Part shown: positions 1 through 11,832 of the stretch, in pieces | How positions within the stretch are numbered: the first letter of the stretch is position 1 | How the letters are laid out: each line of letters begins with the position of its first letter | From: Zingiber officinale | Taxonomy: Eukaryota > Streptophyta > Magnoliopsida > Zingiberales > Zingiberaceae | Length of the DNA stretch: 64,000 nucleotides | Direction of reading: 5' to 3' | Assembly (NCBI RefSeq): GCF_018446385.1 | Contig: NC_056000.1 | Location: forward strand, 49,322,722-49,386,721 | Position numbers and translations under genes: made by a program | The notes under the pieces: model-generated | The model's database searches: none | Told to the model about the DNA's origin: nothing | Seen by the model: only the letters and a program-made list of their open reading frames with translations

Positions 1-789
1 TCCCATTTCAGTTCGTGTGTGTATTGCAGTGTCTTTTTAGCTTTTCAGTTATATTCATCATCACAATTGCTATAATATCTGAAACTTGATACTCCATTAT
101 GCAAAACTACGGTGTGTGAATTAGAACCTACAAAAATATGCCACTTGTGTAGAATGATTCTCGAAAGCGAGGACAACTCTGCCCCATTTTATTGTTGTTG
201 CTTTATTAAGTTTATAAGATTTGATTTCTTTGGGTGTAATGTTTCATTTTCTTAATACAAGCTTTAACTTTAAAATATAAATTAATAATTGATCATAAGC
301 TCAGCCACAGGACACAATGATCACGTAGACTTAATATATTGAGGGCCAATATTACATCTGGGAGAGTTCATATGAACAATACTCAAAGACGACACAATAA
401 CCACAAATTATGGTACAGTGAACCACTTGTTAGAAATGAACCACAAACTTATCCGCTCATCATGCAGCCAAAATGCCTTTTCTTCAAACTATTTCAACAA
501 AAGCTTGTCACAAATCAGTCTCACAAGCCAATTATATCCAAAGCAACATGAATCATTCTTATGAAGGGTCTATTGGAAGTTCTAATGCCTCTTAAAAAGA
601 CAATAAATCACAGACATTTGATTTTGGGTCTTGGCGTTGGTTTGTTCTTAACAAAAGGGATTTTGCATTTCCGAAGGATATGAGAGAAAAATAATACATG
701 CATTTAAACCGACAAAGAACTTACTGGCTCAGTATGTTGCAAATTCCATTTGAACTCACAAATCTGTATGCTGGCAAGTAATTACCAAC
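1..789. other. FLDH downstream flank, no gene seen
   Basis: AT-rich sequence beyond the stop codon of the minus-strand farnesol dehydrogenase gene. It should contain that gene's 3' UTR. The short open frame at 339-551 has no recognisable domain or coding character, so it is not called. Confidence 0.5.
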
Positions 790-3700
790 TCAGTATCTAA
801 TCATCCCTGATGCTTTGAGCCCGAGAAGCATCTCAGACAGCCCTTCGTTCAAGTTTCTCGGGCTATATCTCAACTCCTCTTTGGCCTTATCACACGAGTA
901 TGCCCATTGATGTCTCAACACCCTCACAGTCTGCAATAGAAAGTAACAAACAAATTAAACCAGTGTAGGTGCTTCTAGTTTGGACATGTACTGGTTATAT
1001 TTGTCATCAAGCTGAAAATACATGTTTTTTACTATATTAAAAGTGAAAGCACAGTTAGATCTGTTATGCTTATGCAAGATTTATCAATTAACAAATTAAT
1101 TTTCAGGATTCTGATTAAGACGTACGGGGTAGCTGATGAGTGGAAGCTTTCCTGTGATTCGAGAAAAGAAAACAGATATAAAGCCATAGATTTCTATTAT
1201 GCCCAGGGGGATGTGGAGATATGGCTTGCTTGTTTTGGTGATGGCTGCGGCCTTGTCAAAGACTTGATTAAGTGATACGTTTTCTCCGGTGAGCAAGTAG
1301 CGTTCGCCTAGTCGTCCCTTATGCATAGCTGCAACATGTCCACTGACCACATCGTCGACATGGCAAAGTGATTCCCTATCATTCCCATCACCGATATAAC
1401 CAGGTAGCCTCCAATTAAAACGCTCGATCAGCTGCAATGGCCAAAAGAAGGGTGGCATTTTAGATATTTTGTACTTAAACTTGAAGGCACAACTAACTGT
1501 TAGAGTTTATGATTCGGTGTGACGTATGAGGTGCAATGTGAAGGTGCAGGGTTGCAGCCCCTGCAGTATCTACTACTATTAGTATTATTATTGCACACAT
1601 ATTTATATATAGGTAATTAAGATTTCACAGTTATGTGATGTAAGCACTAATTCTCTTGTTATCTATTTTCATTATTATTGCTACATTAAGCATCATGATA
1701 CCTAAAAGCATAACACACCATCGTCAAGCCAATACAACAATGCATGAAGAATAACACTTACTATTCGTGCAATAACATTTCCAGCTGTAAGTTTCCCGGG
1801 ACCATAGATGACTCCTGGGTAAAGAAGAACAATTGGTGTCCCATCAGCTGCAGCTTGCAATGCAATTTTATCTGCAACAGCTTTAGACTTTTCATATTCT
1901 GTGCAAAATGTCTGTCCTTGATGTATCTGCAAATACAAACATAAAGAGATAATTCTGTCATCAATTCAAAGGCATACACAGTAATGCATTTCTGATCACT
2001 TTAAACTTTTGAGATTCCAATAAAAGGGAAGCGTGACTTATTACAATAGATATGTACAATTGTTGACTACTTAAGACCATTCATTTATTTGAATGTTTCA
2101 AAAAATTGATGTGCAAGAATCATGCTACTAAAGTGTTATATCTCCTACCAGAGAATAAATAACTACATGAAACATTGATGCAAAAGTTCCTAAACCATTT
2201 TTAGAAGGGATTATTTGAGCCACATTCCTAGTTTGCCAAAGAAGGTAAGGAAAGAGGGATGACAAAGGGTTATGCCATCAGAACCTTCTATTATAGATTG
2301 CTACAAGAGATCAAGTAAAACTCAATAAATTGGCTTTGATTGTGTGACAATTCAAATGAAAACAATTTGTGTGCTGCTCATATAATCTCATCCGAGTGAA
2401 TACTTTTTTCAGCAACATAATGTCATTGCATATAATTAATATAATGTTGTAAAGAACTACATAACAGGTATAATAAGTACATAGTATTTATTAATGACAC
2501 TGCGTATAATTAATATAATGTTAATTTGAACCTGCAAGAGAAATCTGAACAACACTAACAGAATGTGAATCTGGATTGGTAAACTAAAAACAATGAATAC
2601 CTGTTTCTCATCTGCAATGTAGCCATCAGTTGGACCAAGAGCGAAAAAGGACGATGTGTATATAATCTTCTTCAGTGTCTTTGTTTCTTGAAATGCTCGC
2701 AACACATTCTGTAGACCTCCCACATTTACCTACATTTGAGAAAGGGGGAGTTATTTTACTGCTCCTGTAACCAATATATATGTGTCATTCTATAACCAGC
2801 ACTGTGGGAAGGATGAATTAGATCAGTTCCATTTAGGATGCAGAACTTTAATATCGATATTCCAATGTATCTCATAAAATGAATTACATGCATTTATAGA
2901 CTCAGCATAATCCTTTTAAACAACTACTTCTATTTAAAATATAGGTATGAAAATAGGTATGCCATAGACCAATTGAGTGACAGCAAAAGCACTTCAGATG
3001 ACTTAAATTACTAGATGTTGGGCATTTCTTTGCCTGAACAAGTAATAAAAGGGTGGGATTTAGAGGTACTTTGGACTACTTGGCATCAATCAATTTCTCC
3101 GCTAGAGTGGAATAGGTGATGGGACCTCAAATCATGAACTTCTAGAAAAGTCTTTTGACTTTCACATATTCTCATTCATACTTTAAATTTCTGAACATGT
3201 TCTTCAACACTTGATCACACAAGTCCTTCGACCTTGGCAGCAAGCAGAGCTCTCACACTATGTAGAAATAAAATATTGTTATTGAAATCTACTTCACAAG
3301 AACAATTACATGTATTTATAAACTCAACATAATCCTATAAAGCGTGACTAATTCTACTAAATATCTATTTTTTAAAAAAATATAGGCATAAGAATAAGCA
3401 TGCAAAACAAGTTATATCTTTTATTTTATCTAACATAGGAAATTTCGACAGCTAACTCCTGGCAATTCACATAGATTAATCTCTAAATTTGTCTTAGAAG
3501 AGCTGCAAAAGGATCGTCCTTTTATCTAGAGTTTGACCTTCTCATGAATAGCTCAATTCATTTAATCGATTTTGTATGGAAACCCCAAAATTCATTAAAG
3601 CTTGATGAGGTTTTTTGCTCACTGTGAAGAATCTGGAAGGGTCGGGCAGCCAGGGCTCGACGAGCGCAGCGGCATGGAAGAGGGCGTCACAGCCCTGGAG

Positions 3701-3892
3701 GGCATCGACGAGAGAGGGTAGGTCGGTAACGTCCCCGTAGGCGAGCTCAAGCGCGGGGTACGAGAGGGGCAGGGAGCTGAGGTCGCTGCTTCGCCGCACG
3801 AAGGCACAGACGGCGTGGCCCTCAGCAAGGAGCCGGTGGCAGAGGCGGCCGCCGAGGAAGCCCGAAGCTCCCGTCACCAAAACCTTCCCCAT
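790..3892 (-). CDS. FLDH: NAD(P)-dependent farnesol dehydrogenase-like SDR, five exons
   Basis: Exons on the minus strand: 3892-3623, 2729-2601, 1926-1762, 1431-1126 and 930-790. All four introns are GT-AG and fall between codons, and the joined frame is 336 residues. The N-terminus has the Rossmann motif TGASGFLG (residues 7-14, GxxGxxG). The extended-SDR catalytic pair is Tyr144 and Lys148 in YEKSK. Family-typical stretches include HAAALVEPWLPDPSRF, SHVDD-like CHVDDV and GRLGERYLLTGEN. Recalled similarity is strongest to Arabidopsis FLDH (At4g33360), which oxidises farnesol to farnesal with NAD+ and modulates ABA signalling; the length fits (about 340). The start is the first ATG, directly before GKVLVTGA; the longer frame upstream crosses a MITE remnant. 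No broken residue was seen, so the gene looks functional. A different substrate within the dihydroflavonol-reductase-like SDRs is possible. Confidence 0.9.
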
Positions 3893-3943
3893 TTCTTGCT
3901 TCGCACCTTTCGCACGGAGACTCAGCCCAGATACACTTGTACG

Positions 3944-4060
3944 CATACAATTGGTGGGGAGCGGTCCCCACCTGTAAAATACATAAGGACATGACTCCCC
4001 ACTAATATATGTCAATAGTCCTCCTGATTTGTAAAAAATGGACTAGAAGATCATCTTCTT
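3944..4060. mobile_element. MITE remnant in the FLDH promoter/leader
   Basis: This stretch aligns by eye with the MITE at 6879-7051: a shared ggtgggga/tccccac block, then a sequence ending near ctagaagatcat. It lies about 50 bp upstream of the FLDH start codon, so it is probably in the promoter or 5' leader. Ends are eroded and no target duplication is visible. Confidence 0.45.
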
Positions 4061-4432
4061 CAAGGACGATCGTAATTTAGTATTAATAAAATTTTATTTT
4101 TATTTTTTATATTATTATTTTTTAATAATAAGTGCTTAAGCCTTCACAATGCATCACAATTATAACACCACTATCTCATTAAAAAAAAATATAAGATTCA
4201 CTGTCACATACTCATTATAACAACATATCTTTTTTATCGACATTCCTTTTAACACTAATATCATTATTTATGGTCTCATAATCCACTCAATCATCTTAAA
4301 TAAATTTTAAAATATTTAAATTATTATTAATATTTTAAATAATAATCTTATTTTTTAACATTATCAATATTTTTAAAATTTTAATTTTTTAATAAATTAT
4401 TTTTTTTTAAGAAAACACACACACACGTTCAA

Positions 4433-4853
4433 GTGGAGGGATGTTATAACATGAGAGAAGATCTCCTAGTCCAAAAAAAGTAGACCAAAGGATGGTCCAC
4501 TCCCAATTACGGCTATATCATAATTGTGATTCAACCGTAATTGCCTGTGATCCCTTTATGGGTTCACCGTTTCTACCAGGTTATAGTTTGGGTCAGAGCG
4601 GGCGGTCGGAGGTCGCCGGAAGTGGGTAAGTGTCCAGGTTGCTGGGCGCTGAGCAGGGGGCGGCCTTCGAGAGGCCTCCGACCGACGACTCCGACCCAAA
4701 CTATAATCTGGTGAGGGCGGTGAACCTATGAAGGGATCACAACTAATTACTACCAGATCGCAATTACGATCTGACCACAATTGGGAGCGGACCATCCCCT
4801 AGTCCACTTTTTTGTGGATCAAGAGATCTGATCTCGTGATAACACCCCTCCAC
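4433..4853. mobile_element. Foldback MITE with about 190 bp inverted arms
   Basis: The left end reads gtggagggatgttat and the right end, reverse complemented, reads gtggaggggtgttat. Similarity continues almost to the centre (about 4630), through blocks such as gatggtcc, ctcccaatt, gtgatccctt and tatagtttgggtc. The whole element is therefore one imperfect palindrome of 421 bp and could transcribe into a long hairpin. No clear target duplication was found, so the superfamily is not assigned. Confidence 0.7.
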
Positions 4854-4921
4854 AACAGTTGTTAACATCAAGACGTGTTATAACACCCCTATTAACAGAG
4901 CATTGCAGATGCTCTTAGAGA

Positions 4922-6160
4922 CGATAATAATAATAATCAAGCCTTATCTCACTAGGTGAGGTCGACTATATGAATCTTTTTATGTCATTGAGCTCTATCT
5001 CCTACTATATCATCATCTATACTTAAATAAATTTTATCTTGTTTTATTGTTTCTAACTAAATTTTTGTTAGTCTTCCTCTTTCTTGTTGAATATGCGTGT
5101 TTATCATAGTATCACATTACCTAACTGGAACATTAATTGATCGTCTAAGTATATATCCGTACCATCTTAAACGCGTCTCTCGGAGTTTTTCCTCAATACA
5201 TGCAACTCCAACTTTTTCTCTAATGCTCTCATTTCTTATTTTGTCCATCCTCGTATGTCCACACATTCACTTTAATATCCTCATCTCTGCAACTCTCATC
5301 TTCTACTCATGTGCTCGAGTTATAGCCCAATATTCAGCTCCATATAATATAGCAGGTCTAACTGCAGTTTTATAGAACTTACCTTTAAGTATTAGAGGTA
5401 CTTTACGGTCACATAAAATACTCAACGCTCTCCTCCATTTCAACCATCCTGCTTGTATTCTATGTAAAACATTTCTCTCAATTCTTCCATCGTTTTACAA
5501 AAATGACCTTAAATATTTAAATTTCTTGGTTCCGGGTAACTTGTCCTCTCTTATCTTAACAATTGTCTCATTACTTCTAATATTGTTAAATTTAAATTCC
5601 ATATATTCTATTTTTAATCTACTAAACTTAAAACATTTCCCTTTTAGTGTTTTCCGCCAAGATTCTAGTTTAACATTTACTCCTTCACATGTTTTATCTA
5701 CCAAAATAATATCATCTACAAACAACATGCACCACGGTCTGTGTCTTGAATGTACGCAGTGAGGTCGTTCATAATTAGTGTAAAAAGATAAGAACCTATA
5801 ACTGATCCTTGATATAACCATATTTTTATTGGAAATGGTTCAGTTACTCCGCCTAAAGTCTTTACTCTGGTTATTACATCCTCGTACATATCCTTAATTA
5901 GTTCAATATATGTTACGTTAACACATCTCTTTTATAGAATTCTCCATATAATTCCTGTTGGACTTTATCATAAGTTGTTTCTATGTCAATGAATACAATG
6001 TGTAGATCTTATTTTTGCTCTCGAATTTTTCAATTAATTGTCTAAGAAGATATATAGTTTCTATTGTCGCCTCCAAATATGAATCTAAATTGATTTTCAG
6101 TCACTATGGTCTTCTTCCTTAATTTTTTTTTCTATATTTTTTTTCCAGAGTTTCATGGTA
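4922..6160 (-). mobile_element. LINE (L1-type) 3' fragment with decayed reverse transcriptase
   Basis: On the minus strand, 5821-5495 encodes a reverse transcriptase core piece with FVDDIILVD, then LESWRKTLKGK and LKIEYMEF, which is typical of plant L1 LINEs. Downstream, 5490-5280 still shows the FYKTAVRPAILYGAEYWA-type segment in broken frames. The element ends in an (ATT)n-like tail at 4922-4937, preceded by the common plant LINE 3' sequence around 4938-4965. The 5' half (endonuclease) is missing and stops and frameshifts are frequent, so it is a dead 5'-truncated copy. Confidence 0.75.
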
Positions 6161-6870
6161 TGACTCATTAGTTTAATACCCTTATAATTTATATAATTTT
6201 ATACGTTTAGAGAATATTATCTAAAATTTTACAATTTTTATAAAAAATATTTGAACAATTTAAATTTTATTTTATTAATTTTTTTAAAAAATATTTTAGT
6301 ATTATAATATTTTAAATATAATAAATTTATATAAATTGAGTAATTTTTACTCGACGTCCTTCCCCGATAATAAAATTAAAACCATCCCTTTTAATTTTGT
6401 TTTATTTTTTATTTATATATATAATTGTCAATTTGAATTGGACCTATCAAGTTGACTATCCAACACAATAATTTACGTTAAAAGAGTCAGCTCGTGTGGA
6501 TTGCAAGTTCGAGTGGATTGGGCAAGCTCGAGTTAGCTTCCAAGTTAAGAAGGATTTTTTTTTTTCCAAAATTAGACTATGGATTAAGATGATATATGTA
6601 TGTTTTTTTATGCCAATTGCTTTGACATAAGTACAGTGTGAAATGAGGAATTATGAATTTTTCTACAATGTTTATTCATGAAATTATAAAATTCAATGAA
6701 TTGTAAGAATTTTTTTATATATATATATATTTTTTTGACGGATTGATCCGTCTAACCCGTAACTCATCTTGAGTTGGATTGAATTAGAAATTTTTTAGTC
6801 TGTTAAAACGGTGTACCAGCTCACCCCACCCACCCCACTAGATGATAAATTTTTGATAGGTTAATATGTC
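6161..6870. other. AT-rich spacer, nothing identified
   Basis: AT-rich intergenic DNA with short homopolymer runs and a (TA)n patch near 6715-6730. No open frame, RNA gene or repeat structure could be supported. Confidence 0.5.
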
Positions 6871-6878
6871 CCGCCACA

Positions 6879-7051
6879 AAGAGCAGATCCTTTGGACCGC
6901 TTTTTACAGTCTAAGGGATGACCCCTTGACATGAATTGGTGAAATGAATGGTCCTTATTCATAAAATAGGTGGGGACTATTCATCCCCACCAATCCATAT
7001 CAAGGGATCATTCTCTAGATCACAAAAGGTGATCCAGAAGATCTGAGCTGA
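6879..7051. mobile_element. Small MITE with 8 bp flanking duplication
   Basis: A short palindromic element. The left arm begins aagagcagatcctttgga and the right arm, reverse complemented, begins tcagctcagatcttctgga; both run into a (g)gatgaccccttgacatg-like block. It is flanked by ccgccaca at 6871-6878 and 7052-7059, an 8 bp direct repeat consistent with hAT-type target duplication (a Mutator type with 9 bp is less likely). No coding capacity. Confidence 0.65.
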
Positions 7052-7059
7052 CCGCCACA

Positions 7060-9527
7060 TATTAGCCCATGCTCTATTCACATGTTAGTAGTTATAAAGA
7101 CAAGGTTAATCTTTTTAATTAACCTTTCAGTCGAGATCAGATTAAGCCACACAAACCAAATAGTCATCTTATTTAAGAGTAAATCTTTTGTTTTACTTAT
7201 TAATACCACTCCCTAATAATTAGTAGGCCCCCTAAATGTATCAAATATTTGTCAGCAAATTTGACAATTTGTTATGTTCGTTCAATACATACGAAGTTAA
7301 TTAAATTAACAAATATAAACAACTCGTTAAACTTAATGAATAAATTTAAATATATTTATGTTCTATTTGTTAATATTCATGAAAAGAGATCTTGAATTGT
7401 TCATAAACAAAATTCACAAATAAAATTTGTAAATTATATTCACCAATAAAACTCTTTTTAATATAATAAATAAATATTTTTTTTTTGAAATGAACAAATA
7501 AATTTATATTTTGGAGCTCAATAACAAATCAAATAAATTTAAAAATATAAAAAATTAAACCAAACTCAAACTTGTAAAAAAGAAACCAAATCAAGTTTAA
7601 ACAATCATTCCAATAGTTTAGCTTATTTTAAATTTGATTTAGCTTAACTAAATTATCTTATCAAATACAATTGGACCCAACAAAATTTGACTCGTTTGCA
7701 ACCCTAACATTTGATAGGATTCCTATTGTTAGAAGCTAGCTTGCTTACTCTTTGAAGTTCTAAGTTGTAAAATTTAGAATTTACAAATACTAACAAAGTC
7801 TAAATACTAATTAATTTATCAACAAAATTTATTTTAATAACAATTATGAGAATCGATCCTACCCTTTCATCATATGCATCGTCTCAAAATTATCGATATA
7901 ACTTTTATGTGTGAACTTATTCGAGTCTAAATCTAACTGTCTAACCATATGCTTTAGAACTTAACTTTTGTCTTTAAGCCAAAAAGGCCTTCTCGAACAT
8001 TAAGATAATAAAGAAAACTATCTAATTAAACTCCAAAATACTTAGAACAAAATTAATCCTTGTAAAAGGGATTATTTGTCTTTAATCCTTGTTAAGACAA
8101 ATAAGTTCAATGATTAGTGGAATAATTATCTAAGAATGAAAATGCTAAGATAGATTTGTATTAAGCAGGCATAAAGTATAGGTCACTTGTTAATATTATA
8201 TATTCACTGCCGTTGCACTATAATATTAATTTAAATAAAATAGTATTTTTTTAATGAACAAATGAACTAATAAATGGCTACTTAATAAGGTGCATTAAGC
8301 TAATAATTAAGCTAACTATTAGTTAATGGCTTTGATCAGGAGAACCATCAACTATATAACTTGTAGGATAAATTAAGGGACGGCAGCCAAACTATCACTT
8401 ACAAGTAAATAAATTAGAATATTTTAGTCTTATTTAATCCGGCAATTTAGATTAATTTAATCAACATCAAGTGTTAATTAGTGTTTGACTAAAAGTTTAT
8501 TTATTCCTCAAGGTGATCATTGTGTTTTAAGCTCTTAACTTCTTGTCAACTATATTTGATCTTTACTTTTAGTATTAGAATTAGTCTTTTAGTCATGACC
8601 TTGTCGAAGATCGAACCACAACTTGAAAATATCATTCTTAAAACTAGCATTCCTAAAATCGAAGAGTCTAATTAAAAAAAGGAGGAGAGTTCTCTCTTCT
8701 TGCTTCTTTTGTAGCTGGATTCTCTGAATCCACAAGAATCTTTAGAATGAAATTCCAACTCAACATCTTTTGAGATTTTGAGAAGAGTTGCTCTTTGGAG
8801 AGCACTAGGGTTGTAAAAGATTTCAAGCTTGTTTGATAAGATAATCAAATCAAGTTAAGCTTAAAATGAATTAAGTCATTGAAATGATTATTCAAATTTA
8901 GTTTTGTTTCCTTTTTATTGGTTTGATTAACTTGGTTCATCGATATTACATACTTCCAATTCATACTTATTTGATCGTTTGAAACTTTTACATTTTAAGT
9001 TTGTTTGGTTGGCTATTAAGCTCGATAATACAAATTTATTTATTTATTTTAAAAATTTAGTTTTATTGATAAATATGATTCACAAACATTATCTACGAAT
9101 ATTAACAAACTGAACAGATATGTATACAACTTGTTCGCTTAATTTAACAAGTTGTTAAACTTATTTATTTATTTGATCTTGTATATTGAACAAATATAAA
9201 AAAAAAAACTCTTACCAAATTAAACATCAAGCTTATTCACAAATGTTCATTCATTTACAGCACTAGAGAGCACAATACAATGAATATTGTGAGCTGTGTT
9301 GGAGGTTATTGTCTATCATTAGCCTCTATGAAAGAATCATTTAGGAGGTTTTAGAGGTGATGGTTTACCCTATGACGAATATTATCAGTTAAAATCTGCT
9401 TATTTCTACTATATGAACTTTGCTGATACTATGATAATATCTAATTTTTCCAATTCGTAAATTTAAAAACTAAAGATATAGTGAGGCCGAATCAAAGTAT
9501 AAATTTAAATCTAAAATAATATCTATT
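7060..9527. other. AT-rich intergenic region, no gene
   Basis: About 2.5 kb of very AT-rich DNA with stops in all frames. Some stretches look like old retroelement debris, but no conserved motif can be read. Confidence 0.5.
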
Positions 9528-9739
9528 CATCATTGATCTAAATTGGACAATAAAATACATCAGACACTTTATGCTTACGGAGGTCACAAGTTCTTGGTAT
9601 ACACTCTACGTTCTAAAATAAGATATATTCATATTTGATCAATAGATTAGACGCTAAAATACAATAGACACTTTATGCTTAGGGATGTCACCAACTTGGC
9701 ATATTCTTGGTATACACTCTACGTTCTAAAAAGACTAGT
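9528..9739. repeat. Diverged direct repeat, two copies
   Basis: Units at about 9551-9619 and 9655-9739 share a cagacactttatgctta block (one T in the second is shifted), a following gtcac segment, and ttggtatacactctacgtt. The second unit carries an extra about 15 bp insert. This is a local tandem duplication of unknown origin. Confidence 0.6.
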
Positions 9740-9949
9740 CTTACCTATTTTTGGTACCTATTTAAATACGCCATTAAGCCATTGTTAATTCCACCACGTC
9801 ACTATTAAGTTCTTAATTATACTTAAAAGTCTAATAACTTTCTAAACCATCAAAGTCTTCCCTAAAATCAAATGGTAAGATTAAAAAAAAAAGTAGCTGT
9901 CAACTCTTTTAAATTATCATTTTAATTAATAAATTTTGGAGTAGCATAC

Positions 9950-10330
9950 TTTTGAGGCAGCCGGCAAAGGCAGGAGTGATTAAGGGGAGCGGTTAAGTTT
10001 GATTACGGCCAGCAAAAGGCGTCTTAAGCCGAGATTAGCGTTATTTCGCGGTTTGTTTAAGGCGACAAATGGCGCTTGGTCGGCTGCAGTGACGTCGCCG
10101 TGTGCGTAGTCATCGCTCATTGATGAATTTGGAGGAGTGCGATTGGCCGAGAGGTGACGCGGAATGCCTTTTCGCTGACGCGGCTACGAATCGCCGTCGC
10201 TGTCGCTTAAAAGTGGTCGATGGGACTATTCCGCGGCTGCGCCTCCGAGTCGTGGGAACCTCGCCGTGGAATTGACTGCAGCGTTTCCTCGCCGGCGACT
10301 GAGTCTGACGATCTTTCGTTGACAATTTAA
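9950..10330. other. CpG-rich island without a clear gene
   Basis: GC and CpG content rise abruptly from surrounding DNA that is mostly A and T. A 71-residue open frame exists on the minus strand (10325-10110) but is rich in Arg and Ser with no domain, as random GC-rich frames often are. It could be a distal regulatory island about 1.5 kb upstream of the NSP2-type gene, or debris of a GC-rich gene or transposon. Confidence 0.35.
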
Positions 10331-11780
10331 AAGGGAGAGAAATTAATGATTTAACTTTTTTAAAAAAAATTTTTCTTATGATTCAACTAATCACGAGACA
10401 ATTGGGTTATAAAAATTTTTCATTCTATCCTATTTTTATTTAAAAAATACCTTTCTTATAACATTTAATAATTTGATAAAAATATCATAATATATAATAA
10501 TTTTGTTATCAAAATTATTTCTATTAGACTTCGTTGTAGCAATATAATGTTAATTGATTTGGATCAATTAAGAGTAATTTTATCTAAATTAAAATAAAGG
10601 GTATTTTAATATCATAATAATAATTAGTATGTAATAATTTTAATTAAGTTGGAATGGTTTTGATCATAATTATTATAATAATATTTTTTTAAAAATAGAA
10701 TAAAAATATAATGAGATGTTATTGTGATTTTTTTTCTTCAAAATATATCATCCTTGTAATAAAAATAGAGGACTCTTTTTTATTTTTACTCAAAGTATTA
10801 TGTTACAAGTAATTAATGCATACTCTATGTTAAATGGTGTCTCTGGACTTTTTAAAAGAAATTTTGAGTGTTAGGTCTTCCAAACGGTTAAATAAATATT
10901 TAAAGGTAAAAAAAAACTTTTAAGAATGTTAGCCACTTAAATAGACTTTCATAAATATTTTTCTTAACTTGACTTAGTTAATCATTTCATATAAATCAAT
11001 CATTTATTGTTTTTCAAAATAATGAAAAATCTAGAGGCACATTTGAAATTATTTGAATATTGACGACATTTTAGCAAATGTCTATGAGTCTATACCTTCC
11101 AATTGATAGATAAATGATTTATCTAAGCTACTTAGTTATTTAGTATATTAGATTTGTCTCTTCCACTTAACTTGCCTTACTAACTCATATGATATCTACA
11201 TGGTCTTCTTGTTTTACCTACTTGTATATTATTGATTTCTATGAGTTCATTTGTTCAATTTGCTTGACTTATTTAGTCGACTTAATCCTTGTTTCCCATC
11301 TAGCCTATTCGACTCATCAAAATCAATCAATTGATCCAATCAATCTACCTTATTCACAATTATATAATTTACACTTCAAACCCTCCCCTTTGCTTGAGTT
11401 TTCTTTACAAAAGCATCACGATCATAGATTATCTTTGGAGCCCGATCCTCATTATTATACCATTTTATCGAACTAAACCAATATGAGTTGAGCAAGACAT
11501 CACACCTTAATCATCTATTTTAATCACAATCCACTTGGTTTTATTAGTGCAAGATGGTGGGAAACCCTATTGTCTTTACTGCTTAATTAATAGCTTCCCC
11601 TTTGTCTCTGCTCTTTAATTAACCTCGTTTGAATCATTAAGCACTTTCTTAATGACTGCACCTGCCAAGCAATAAGCCAGAAGCAGTAATTAGGACCACT
11701 AATTACGCTTTAATTAATTAAGATGGTTAATGGCGACAAGGTCTTCTCGCCATTCTCCCTGTTTGCTCCCCTGTTTCCTA
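10331..11780. other. AT-rich upstream region of the NSP2-type gene
   Basis: No coding feature supported. The open frame at 11189-11476 is low-complexity and has no family signature. The last about 250 bp probably contain the proximal promoter. Confidence 0.45.
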
Positions 11781-11795
11781 ACTCTGTGATTGCCT

Positions 11796-11804
11796 ATTTA
11801 TATG
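11796..11804 (+). promoter_or_regulatory. Possible TATA box for the NSP2-type gene
   Basis: The sequence tatttatat lies 29-37 bp before the first ATG at 11833. If it is used, transcription would begin almost at that ATG, which would favour the in-frame ATGs at 11842 or 11854 as the real start. Confidence 0.35.
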
Positions 11805-11832
11805 AAACAGGGGAAGCCATGGCTGGGCACAT

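Noticed and set aside
10110-10325. Possible 71-residue minus-strand gene
   Set aside because: Arg/Ser-rich, no domain, no splice or promoter evidence; expected by chance in a CpG-rich island.
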